Both the position numbers and the translations under genes were made by a program. From assembly GCA_020057985.1 (NCBI GenBank), contig JAGVEU010000434.1:1-5372 (forward strand): a DNA stretch of 5,372 nt, written 5' to 3'. How positions within the stretch are numbered: position 1 is the stretch's first letter; each line of letters opens with the position of its first letter. The notes beneath the pieces are model-generated. The model was given only the letters and a program-made list of their open reading frames with translations. It did no database searches and was not told the DNA's origin. Source of the stretch: Calditrichota bacterium. GTDB taxonomy: Bacteria; Electryoneota; RPQS01. This document shows, in pieces, positions 1 through 5,372 of the stretch.

Positions 1-689
1 ATCACTACACAGGCGAAATCAGACCGAGTGAGACTACGCTTGACAATCGCGAACTCCGGTATCCCAATGAGCCCGTGCGCCACAAAGCCCTTGATCTGGT
101 CGGTGATCTTGCGCTTGTGGGCGTTCCCATCAAGGGTCACGTGCTCGCAGCCCGTGGAGGACACAGTTCGCACGTCGAAGTGGCGCGAATGCTGCGAAAG
201 GTTTACGAAACCCAGCGGCTCACAAAAAAATATGGCTCGAAATCCGGCAAGGGTTATGTGTTTGACTCGCAAGCAATTGAAAATCTCTTGCCGCATAGGT
301 TTCCCATGTTGCTTGTGGATCGCATTCTCGAGCTTGTGCCTATGGAAAAAGTCGTTGGTCTGAAAAACGTAACGCGAAACGAGCCATTTTTCAATGGACA
401 TTTTCCGGGGCACCCGGTCATGCCGGGAGTCTTGATTATCGAGGCCATGGGACAAACCGGTGGCGTCTTGTTGCTCAACTCCGTTGAAAATCCGCAGTCA
501 AAAGTTGTTTATTTCACCGGATTGGACAATGTGAAGTTTCGCAAGACAGTCATTCCCGGCGACCAAGTCTATTTCACTGTTGAGATGAACCTGTTCCGCC
601 GTGGAGTCTGCAAAATGAAAGGTGAAGCGCGGGTTGAAGGAACTGTTGTGGCTGAAGCCGAAATGACCGCGGTTATTGTTGACAAATAG
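1..689 (+). CDS. lpxC/fabZ: Bifunctional UDP-3-O-acyl-GlcNAc deacetylase / 3-hydroxyacyl-ACP dehydratase (LpxC-FabZ fusion), 3' part
   Basis: The frame is open from the left edge (first full codon at position 3) to TAG at 687-689, giving 228 visible residues; the start lies outside the window. Residues 1 to about 70 are the LpxC C-terminal domain. RHKALDLVGD carries the zinc ligands His27 and Asp31 and the conserved Asp35, and GGHSSH carries His54; the 27-residue spacing from His27 to His54 equals E. coli His238 to His265. A lysine/glycine-rich linker (about 71-85) joins a full FabZ hot-dog domain (86-228). This has LLPHRFPMLLVDR, the catalytic His133 in NGHFPGHPVMPG and Glu147 in IEAMGQ, with the 14-residue spacing usual for FabZ. 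LpxC removes acetate from UDP-3-O-acyl-GlcNAc, the committed lipid A step; FabZ dehydrates 3-hydroxyacyl-ACP in fatty acid synthesis. Both are cytosolic. There is no stop or frameshift between the domains, so the fusion looks genuine. lpxA follows after 14 nt. Confidence 0.96.
   Translation, partial: HYTGEIRPSETTLDNRELRYPNEPVRHKALDLVGDLALVGVPIKGHVLAARGGHSSHVEVARMLRKVYETQRLTKKYGSKSGKGYVFDSQAIENLLPHRFPMLLVDRILELVPMEKVVGLKNVTRNEPFFNGHFPGHPVMPGVLIIEAMGQTGGVLLLNSVENPQSKVVYFTGLDNVKFRKTVIPGDQVYFTVEMNLFRRGVCKMKGEARVEGTVVAEAEMTAVIVDK
249..260 (+). promoter_or_regulatory. Possible internal ribosome binding site and GTG start for free FabZ
   Basis: Inside the fusion gene, an AAGGG at 249-253 lies 4 nt before an in-frame GTG at 258-260, exactly at the linker/FabZ boundary. 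Initiation here would give a product of 143 residues beginning near FDSQAIENLLPHRFP, close to the usual length of stand-alone FabZ (about 150). The bases also simply encode Gly-Lys-Gly-Tyr-Val of the linker, so chance is a real alternative. This is inference only. Confidence 0.25.
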
Positions 690-692
690 AAC

Positions 693-698
693 GGAAAG
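693..698 (+). promoter_or_regulatory. Ribosome binding site of lpxA
   Basis: GGAAAG lies 5 nt upstream of the ATG at 704 in the 14-nt gap after the lpxC/fabZ stop. It is purine-rich and suitably spaced, and it supports the ATG at 704 as the lpxA start. Confidence 0.55.
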
Positions 699-703
699 TA
701 ACC

Positions 704-1510
704 ATGACTCAAGTACATCCTTCCGCAGTGGTTTCTCCAAAGGCACAACTTGCGGAAAACGTCGTGATTGACGCACACTGCATTGTGGAGGACGACGTCA
801 CCATAGATGCGGGAAGCCATATATCAAGTTCCGTACGGATTTGCTCAGGATCGCGACTGGGCAAGAACTTGCGCATCTTTCATGGCGCATCTATCGGAGA
901 TGAGCCACAGGATTTGAAGTATGCCGGCGAGAAAACAGAACTCTTCATCGGTGACAACACAATGGTCAGGGAGTTTTGCACACTTCATAGGGGTACAACC
1001 GCGACCCGCCGAACAGTCGTCGGAAGCGACTGCATGTTAATGGCCTACACTCATATTGCGCATGACTGCATTGTCGGCAATCATGTGATTCTCGCAAATG
1101 GCGTTCAACTTGCCGGACATGTTGAGATTGAGGATTTCGCAATTCTCGGTGGAATCCTTCCTGTGCACCAATTCGTGAGAATCGGGCGTCATGCAATGGT
1201 CGGCGGCGGACTGCGGATCCCGAAGGACATTCCGCCATATATTCTCGTGGGGGGCTATCCGGCTCGATATTACGGATTGAACTCCATAGGTCTACGGCGT
1301 CGAGGATTTTCTGCCGAGACGCGGAGCATACTCAAGCGAGCTTACGCTCTGCTGTTTCAATCAAAGTTCAATACACAACAGGCTGTGAAGGAAATCCAGA
1401 GCGAATTTGGCAACATTGAGGAAGTGAAGCACATCCTTGACTTCGTCTCAAAGTCCAAACGCGGCCTTCTTCCGGGAAATCACTCAAGGCTTGTGGAGAA
1501 CGACGACTAA
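704..1510 (+). CDS. lpxA: Acyl-ACP--UDP-N-acetylglucosamine O-acyltransferase LpxA
   Basis: LpxA transfers a 3-hydroxyacyl chain from ACP to the 3-OH of UDP-GlcNAc, the first step of lipid A synthesis in the cytosol. The 268-residue product matches the family (E. coli 262). Residues 1 to about 190 show the irregular hexapeptide pattern of a left-handed beta-helix (HPSAVVSPKAQL, then repeated V/I-x-G steps). THIAHDC holds the catalytic base His120 (E. coli His125). LAGHV (His139) and VHQF (His155) match E. coli His144 and His160. GLNSIGLRRRGF (192-202) and the helical C-terminus (about 204-268) are typical LpxA. By counting from His155, Gly168 sits where E. coli has Gly173, the acyl-chain ruler; this hints that a long (about C14) hydroxyacyl chain could fit, but that is inference. 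The gene follows lpxC/fabZ after 14 nt, and its TAA shares one base with the next ATG. The ATG at 704 is preceded by GGAAAG. Confidence 0.96.
   Translation: MTQVHPSAVVSPKAQLAENVVIDAHCIVEDDVTIDAGSHISSSVRICSGSRLGKNLRIFHGASIGDEPQDLKYAGEKTELFIGDNTMVREFCTLHRGTTATRRTVVGSDCMLMAYTHIAHDCIVGNHVILANGVQLAGHVEIEDFAILGGILPVHQFVRIGRHAMVGGGLRIPKDIPPYILVGGYPARYYGLNSIGLRRRGFSAETRSILKRAYALLFQSKFNTQQAVKEIQSEFGNIEEVKHILDFVSKSKRGLLPGNHSRLVENDD
1495..1498 (+). promoter_or_regulatory. Weak ribosome binding site before the LipM-like gene
   Basis: GGAG inside the last codons of lpxA lies 11 nt before the ATG at 1510. The spacing is longer than ideal, so re-initiation at the TAATG stop/start overlap (1508-1512) probably contributes. 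Confidence 0.35.
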
Positions 1511-2256
1511 TGCCGCTTCATGTTTTTCAAGATCCGGCTTCGAGTGGCGAAGAACTGATGGCTCGCGATTCTGAGCTGCTTGATCTGGCTGCAAGGAATT
1601 TGATCGAGCCAACTCTCAGGTTCTATCGCTGGGGCGTGCCTACGATTTCGCTTGGCTTTCACCAGCGCCCTGATGTGCTTGACATGGGGCGGGTTACACA
1701 GGCCGGCATCCCCTGGGTGCGAAGACCAACTGGTGGGGCTGCCGTGATGCATAGTGAAGAACTCACTTACGCGATTGTGGTGCCTGCGCTTCACGACGTT
1801 AGCGGTTCGGCGAAGGTTCAGGAGTTTGTCGGCAAAGCCATTGCATTGGCGCTGAGCAGGATCGGCGTTGAGGCTACAGTTGAAGAACGCGGGGAGCCGC
1901 TTACTGCTCTGCCCAATCGCGCTTCGTGCTTTGTGCGCACTTCGCGCTGGGAGGTTGGAGTGCGGGGACGTAAACTCGTGGGGAGCGCTCAGAGAAAACT
2001 TGGTAACGCGCTCCTGCAACACGGTTCAATCCTTACAGGTAACGATCATTTGCGCCTCATTGAGTTTCTCGATCTGCAAAATGAAGGCACGCGGTTTCTG
2101 TTGCGCGAGAGACTAACCGCGAAATCCACTTCGATCTCCACGGAACTTGGTCACAACGTTCCCGACGCAGACCTGCGTGATGCTCTGGCCCGAAGCTTTG
2201 AAGAGCTCTATTCCGATTTCTTCCTCGTGAGTGGCGAGCGAGTATCTCTGGCATGA
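1510..2256 (+). CDS. LipM-like octanoyltransferase (biotin/lipoate protein ligase family)
   Basis: The 248-residue product belongs to the BPL/LPL catalytic family. RFYRWGVPTISLGFHQ (37-52) and RRPTGG (71-76) with AVMHSEELTY to residue 87 are the acyl-pocket motifs. RGRKLVGSAQ (152-161) carries the conserved Lys155, and LLQHGSIL follows at 168-175. Cys140, in RASCFVRTSRWEV, sits where Bacillus LipM has its catalytic Cys (about residue 150), 15 residues before the Lys. This favours an acyl transferase that moves octanoate from octanoyl-ACP to a lipoyl domain over an ATP-dependent LplA, which lacks this Cys. An octanoyl amidotransferase (LipL-type) remains possible; its fold and Cys are similar. 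The motif reads GGAAVMHS where B. subtilis LipM, as I recall it, has GGRGVLHD, a mild variation. The product would act in the cytosol on lipoate-dependent complexes. The gene is translationally coupled to lpxA (1-nt overlap) and dxr (4-nt overlap); no lipA or lipoyl-domain gene is in view. Confidence 0.85.
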   Translation: MPLHVFQDPASSGEELMARDSELLDLAARNLIEPTLRFYRWGVPTISLGFHQRPDVLDMGRVTQAGIPWVRRPTGGAAVMHSEELTYAIVVPALHDVSGSAKVQEFVGKAIALALSRIGVEATVEERGEPLTALPNRASCFVRTSRWEVGVRGRKLVGSAQRKLGNALLQHGSILTGNDHLRLIEFLDLQNEGTRFLLRERLTAKSTSISTELGHNVPDADLRDALARSFEELYSDFFLVSGERVSLA

Positions 2257-3458
2257 AGACCCAGCGCTCACGGAAGAACCTCCTGCTTCAAGGTGCCACC
2301 GGCTCAATCGGCAGGAGCACTCTCGCTGTTGTTCGGAAACATGCATCTCAATTCAGGATCATAGGTCTTTCGGCACATTCAAATAGTGAAGAGCTACTCG
2401 GTCTCGCCGAGGAATTCAAGGTTCAATCAGTTGCGCTTACCGATGAATCAAGAGCAGAGGATTTCAGAGTCGCCGCGCGTCGCTTGGGGATAGATCGGAT
2501 TCATAGCGGTGCAGAGGCGGCAGCTGAGCAAGCGGCCGCTCTTGACTATGATTTACTCGTCAATGCGATGGTCGGTGGTGCTGGAATCGAACCGACACTG
2601 AAAGCGCTTCAAAGGGGCATCTCCGTTGCGCTCGCTAACAAAGAAACCCTTGTTGCCGCCGGCAGGATTGTGATGCGGGTTGCACGAGAAAACAAGGCAA
2701 GAGTTATCCCAATTGACTCCGAGCACAGCGCGATCATGCAATGTCTGATGGGTGAACAGAATGAGTCAGTGCGACGCATCTGGTTGACGACATCCGGAGG
2801 CCCCTTTCTAAAACGAAGCTCCAATGAACTTGCCAAGGTAGGAGTTCAGGAGGCGCTTGCCCATCCGACATGGAAAATGGGGCCGAAGATCTCGATTGAT
2901 TCAGCAACGCTCTTCAATAAGGGCCTGGAAGTGATTGAAGCAGCATGCCTATTTGACCTTCCTGTTGATCAGATCGAAGTGGTTGTGCACCGTCAATCCG
3001 TTGTCCACTCGATGGTCGAGTTCTGCGATGGCAGTATCAAGGCACAAATGAGCACACCGGATATGCGACTTCCAATCTTGTTTGCACTGAGCTACCCTGA
3101 GCGCATCCAGAGTGAGATTGTGCAAACAAGAATTCCTGAATTGCATGCCCTTACATTTGAAGAAGTGCCGAAAGGCAATTTCCCATGTCTGGAGCTTGCC
3201 TACGAGGCACTGCGCATGGGTGGCACAGCGCCGGCAGCGCTCTCAGCGGCAGACGAGGTGGCTGTTCAGGCTTTCCTCAACGGCAGCATTGAGTTCTCGG
3301 AGATTGTTCGAGTGCTCAACGAAGTGCTTAACCTCTGGCAATACGAATCGGATGAAGCATTGGAAACAGTCATGAACGCTGATCGGCGCGCTCGCGCAAT
3401 GGCCACGGAATATGTGCTTAGGTTATCCTCAAAGCATAAGGCTGTCTCATGCTGCTGA
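2253..3458 (+). CDS. dxr: 1-deoxy-D-xylulose 5-phosphate reductoisomerase (IspC)
   Basis: Dxr converts DXP to 2-C-methyl-D-erythritol 4-phosphate with NADPH and a divalent metal, the first committed step of the MEP isoprenoid pathway, in the cytosol. The product has 401 residues (E. coli 398). GATGSIG (14-20) is the NADPH-binding glycine loop. VALANKETLV (125-134) and PIDSEHSAI (153-161) follow; Asp155 and Glu157 are metal ligands matching E. coli Asp150/Glu152. SGGPF (181-185) binds the phosphate region. HPTWKMGPK (204-212) is the flexible active-site loop with His204, Trp207 and Met209, and NKGLEVIEA (222-230) supplies Asn222, Lys223 and Glu226. All expected active-site residues are present, so a fosmidomycin-type target is predicted. 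The ATG at 2253 overlaps the upstream stop as ATGA and lies just before the Rossmann strand; no strong Shine-Dalgarno is seen, which suggests coupling. The 3' end overlaps rseP by 10 nt. Confidence 0.97.
   Translation: MKTQRSRKNLLLQGATGSIGRSTLAVVRKHASQFRIIGLSAHSNSEELLGLAEEFKVQSVALTDESRAEDFRVAARRLGIDRIHSGAEAAAEQAAALDYDLLVNAMVGGAGIEPTLKALQRGISVALANKETLVAAGRIVMRVARENKARVIPIDSEHSAIMQCLMGEQNESVRRIWLTTSGGPFLKRSSNELAKVGVQEALAHPTWKMGPKISIDSATLFNKGLEVIEAACLFDLPVDQIEVVVHRQSVVHSMVEFCDGSIKAQMSTPDMRLPILFALSYPERIQSEIVQTRIPELHALTFEEVPKGNFPCLELAYEALRMGGTAPAALSAADEVAVQAFLNGSIEFSEIVRVLNEVLNLWQYESDEALETVMNADRRARAMATEYVLRLSSKHKAVSCC
3438..3441 (+). promoter_or_regulatory. Ribosome binding site of rseP
   Basis: AAGG inside the last dxr codons lies 7 nt before the ATG at 3449. 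It supports that start, which places the first membrane segment directly at the N-terminus, as is usual for RseP proteins. Confidence 0.45.
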
Positions 3459-4510
3459 CCATTCTTGCCTTCGCAGTGGTGGCCGGAGTCATTATTACGA
3501 TTCATGAATTCGGACACTTTCTCGCGGCGCGCCTGACAGGAATGCGTGTGAAACGTTTTTCCATCGGCTTTCCACCCAGACTGTATTCACGGAAGATCGG
3601 CGAGACTGAGTTTTCGATTTCATGGATCCCGCTCGGCGGCTACGTGCAGATTGCCGGAATGGTGGACGAGTCCTTGGACGGTGAGGAAGTGACAGGTGCG
3701 AAAGATGAGTTCATGTCCAAGAATGCATGGCAAAAAGCGTTTGTTCTTTCTGCCGGTGTGATCATGAACTATCTCACTGCATTTTTTCTGATTGCGGGGT
3801 TAACAGCCGTAATTGGAATCGGCGAAGTCAAAGAATCTCGTATCGGTGAAGTTCTGCCGGACAATCCAGCCGCCGCCGCAGGTGTTCTGGCACAAGATGA
3901 AATTGTCTCGGTCAATGGTGTGTCAACTCCGCTCTGGGAGGATTTGGTTAAGGCTATCAGCCATGCGGGAGACACAGTTCTGCTGATACTCAACCGACCC
4001 TCGTCTGGAGAGCAGATTCAGATTCTAATTCCGACAAAATCCGTTGATGATGTCAATGGCGGTCAACGTCGCGTAATCGGAATTGCGCCCCATGTGACGA
4101 TCCGCTCTGCCAGTTTAGGTGAGACGATCGAACAGGCATGGACATTCTGTTACAGAACAACAACGGACATTGTCGGTTTTCTTTCTCAACTGGCGCATGG
4201 CAATGGCAGTATCTCGCAGCTTTCAGGGCCGCTCGGTGTCGCGAAACTCTCTGGTGAAAGCGCGAGACAAGGCCCCGGCGCATTTCTGTTCTTCATCGCA
4301 TTTGTCAGTGTGTCTATTGCTTTTCTGAATATCTTGCCATTTCCTGCGCTCGACGGCGGACACATCGTCTATGTGATCATCGAGGCCATCATTCGCCGAC
4401 CGATTCCGACCAAGGCGAAACTTATCATCCAGCAGGTTGGAATGGCCACTCTGTTGCTGCTCGTCTTGATTGTATCCTATCATGACATCATGAGGATGTT
4501 TTTCAATTAA
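3449..4510 (+). CDS. rseP: RseP-type site-2 intramembrane zinc metalloprotease, single PDZ domain
   Basis: The protein is a 353-residue inner-membrane protease of peptidase family M50. Four membrane segments are visible: about 2-18, 96-122, 278-298 and 328-346. The zinc motif HEFGH (His19, Glu20, His23) ends the first, and LDGG (301-304, Asp302 the third ligand) follows the third after NILPFPA. A membrane-associated beta loop (about 36-70, with FSIGFPP and PLGGYVQ) and one periplasmic PDZ domain (about 128-197, RIGEVLPDNPAAAAGV) lie between segments 1 and 3. GPLGVAK (260-266) is a family signature. E. coli RseP has two PDZ domains and about 450 residues, so this is a short single-PDZ form. 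Known family roles are site-2 cleavage of anti-sigma factors and clearance of signal-peptide remnants; the substrate here is unknown, since no sigma or anti-sigma gene is in view. It overlaps dxr by 10 nt, a neighbour pairing also seen near the lpx/bam cluster of Proteobacteria. Confidence 0.95.
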   Translation: MLLTILAFAVVAGVIITIHEFGHFLAARLTGMRVKRFSIGFPPRLYSRKIGETEFSISWIPLGGYVQIAGMVDESLDGEEVTGAKDEFMSKNAWQKAFVLSAGVIMNYLTAFFLIAGLTAVIGIGEVKESRIGEVLPDNPAAAAGVLAQDEIVSVNGVSTPLWEDLVKAISHAGDTVLLILNRPSSGEQIQILIPTKSVDDVNGGQRRVIGIAPHVTIRSASLGETIEQAWTFCYRTTTDIVGFLSQLAHGNGSISQLSGPLGVAKLSGESARQGPGAFLFFIAFVSVSIAFLNILPFPALDGGHIVYVIIEAIIRRPIPTKAKLIIQQVGMATLLLLVLIVSYHDIMRMFFN

Positions 4511-4529
4511 GAGTCTGCTCCAATACCTA

Positions 4530-5372
4530 ATGGGAAAAAGCAATGTTAATCAGCGCTTTGTGTCTCTGATACAAACCGCTCTGGCTCTGTTCGCCATCTT
4601 CACCTGCAACGCTTCGCAAAACCTTGTAGCCGCTCAGAGCGACGAGGCGAAGTCCCGAGCGATGGATTATTTCATTCGTGGTACGGTCGCGGATCAGATG
4701 CAGGACTATTACCGCGCGATATTCCATTATCAGGAGGCGTTGCGCTTCGACTCCACTTCCAGCTTTATCTTTGTCTCCCTCGCACAGGACTATATTCTTC
4801 TGGACAATGCACGCGAGGCCGAAAACCTTCTGAACAAAGCTCTGGCACTTGATCCTGACGATGTCTCGGCACTGGAACTGAAGTCAGTGCTAATGCATGG
4901 CATGAACAGGCTCCCTGAGTCGCAAGCCTGTCTCGAAAAGCTGATCAAGCTCGCTCCCAAGAAGATCACATACCAGAAGCAGTTGCTATCTCTGTACCTT
5001 GCCACTGGAATGTTTGATAAAGTGGACGCGCTCGTAAAGAGAATCAGCGACGTGGAGGGTGAGTCTGGTGATTTGACGAGACAAGTGCTGACGGTCTATC
5101 TCATGGCAGAGCAGCATGATCGTGCCATACCCTATTTGCAAAAACTGCTTGCCAAGGATTCCACTGACGCTGCCATAATCTACACGCTTGGAACAACCTA
5201 CCTGCAGAAAGGCGATACTGTCCGCGCTGAAGGTCTTATTGATCGGGCAAATGCTTTGGAACCTGCGAACCCCCGCTATTGGTTGGGTCGCTCAGCAATT
5301 CAGTATGACCGCCGCAACTATGAGCGAACCATTGCCATTCTCCAAGTGGCAATTTCACAAGTGGGTGATCAG
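4530..5372 (+). CDS. Exported tetratricopeptide repeat (TPR) protein, 5' part
   Basis: An open frame runs from ATG 4530 to the right edge without a stop (281 residues seen), so the gene is cut by the window. Residues 1-10 are short and polar with Lys3 and Arg9, 11-25 are hydrophobic, and VAA followed by Gln36 is a plausible signal peptidase I site. Cys26 follows FAIFT, a poor lipobox, so a lipoprotein is less likely. From residue 44 the protein falls into about seven helical TPR units of 34 residues (starts near 44, 78, 112, 146, 180, 214, 248). Typical TPR positions are seen, such as YYRAIFHYQEALRFD, AENLLNKALALDPD and YLQKGDTVRAEGLIDRA. TPR arrays bind protein partners; a periplasmic assembly or scaffold role is likely but not shown. 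The gene starts 19 nt after rseP with no good Shine-Dalgarno: the nearest purine run, AAGAG at 4509-4513, is about 16 nt away. The start rests on the signal peptide, because the next in-frame candidate (GTG 4560) would lose the charged N-terminus. Confidence 0.85.
   Translation, partial: MGKSNVNQRFVSLIQTALALFAIFTCNASQNLVAAQSDEAKSRAMDYFIRGTVADQMQDYYRAIFHYQEALRFDSTSSFIFVSLAQDYILLDNAREAENLLNKALALDPDDVSALELKSVLMHGMNRLPESQACLEKLIKLAPKKITYQKQLLSLYLATGMFDKVDALVKRISDVEGESGDLTRQVLTVYLMAEQHDRAIPYLQKLLAKDSTDAAIIYTLGTTYLQKGDTVRAEGLIDRANALEPANPRYWLGRSAIQYDRRNYERTIAILQVAISQVGDQ

Noticed and set aside
28..363. 111-codon + strand frame overlapping the LpxC-FabZ junction
   Set aside because: The other frame carries LpxC zinc ligands and the FabZ start through the same bases. 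This one encodes no recognisable motif and is a shadow.
75..689. A separate gene starting at GTG 75 (204 residues)
   Set aside because: The frame is open to the window edge, and the upstream codons encode conserved LpxC sequence (LRYPNEPVRHK). The GTG at 75 is an internal Val just before the zinc-binding His.
1507..2022. Antisense open frame of 171 codons opposite the LipM-like gene
   Set aside because: It lies fully antisense to a gene with clear catalytic motifs; its translation is rich in Arg, His, Ser and Pro with no recognisable domain, as expected of a shadow frame.
4511..4529. Terminator or promoter between rseP and the TPR gene
   Set aside because: The gap is only 19 nt, with no inverted repeat, T-run or recognisable -10/-35 pair.
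4544..4550. ATG at 4544 as the start of the TPR gene, in place of 4530
   Set aside because: It is out of frame with the TPR coding sequence and reaches TAA almost at once (atg tta atc ag... in another frame). The in-frame ATG at 4530 gives a credible signal peptide.
1..5372. tRNA/rRNA genes, CRISPR arrays, insertion sequences, direct or inverted repeats
   Set aside because: Coding sequence fills nearly the whole window; I saw no repeated units at DNA level and no transposase or structural RNA signature. Gaps are 14 and 19 nt only.

Overview
The window is a compact run of six same-strand (+) genes. The organism looks like a Gram-negative bacterium of the FCB superphylum (Bacteroidota/Chlorobiota and relatives). 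The main reason is the in-frame fusion of LpxC (lipid A deacetylase) to FabZ (hydroxyacyl-ACP dehydratase), which is typical of that group. LpxA and a secreted TPR protein support an outer-membrane-bearing cell. Base composition is roughly balanced and even across the window, with no sign of mobile DNA. I cannot place it to phylum or genus.

Layout: (1) positions 1-689, the C-terminal part of an LpxC-FabZ fusion, open at the left edge. (2) 704-1510, lpxA. (3) 1510-2256, an octanoyl/lipoyl transferase of the BPL/LPL family that resembles LipM, including its catalytic Cys. (4) 2253-3458, dxr (ispC), the first committed step of the MEP isoprenoid pathway. (5) 3449-4510, a short single-PDZ RseP-type intramembrane site-2 protease. 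(6) 4530-5372, the start of an exported TPR protein with regular 34-residue repeats, open at the right edge; it runs to the window end without a stop.

The genes are packed as an apparent operon: gaps of 14 and 19 nt, and overlaps of 1, 4 and 10 nt among lpxA, lipM-like, dxr and rseP. No internal promoter or terminator is evident. The theme is envelope and acyl-chain metabolism. LpxA and LpxC do the first two lipid A steps, and FabZ controls the pool of the 3-hydroxyacyl-ACP that LpxA uses. The LipM-like enzyme takes octanoyl-ACP from the same fatty acid pathway, Dxr feeds isoprenoid carriers, and RseP handles membrane stress signalling or signal-peptide clearance. The content resembles the dxr-uppS-cdsA-rseP-bamA-skp-lpxD-fabZ-lpxA cluster of Proteobacteria, but reordered, without uppS/cdsA between dxr and rseP, and with a lipoylation gene added.

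I see no clearly new system. The points most worth a second look are a possible internal GTG start for free FabZ at the fusion joint, and the octanoyltransferase embedded in the lipid A/MEP operon.
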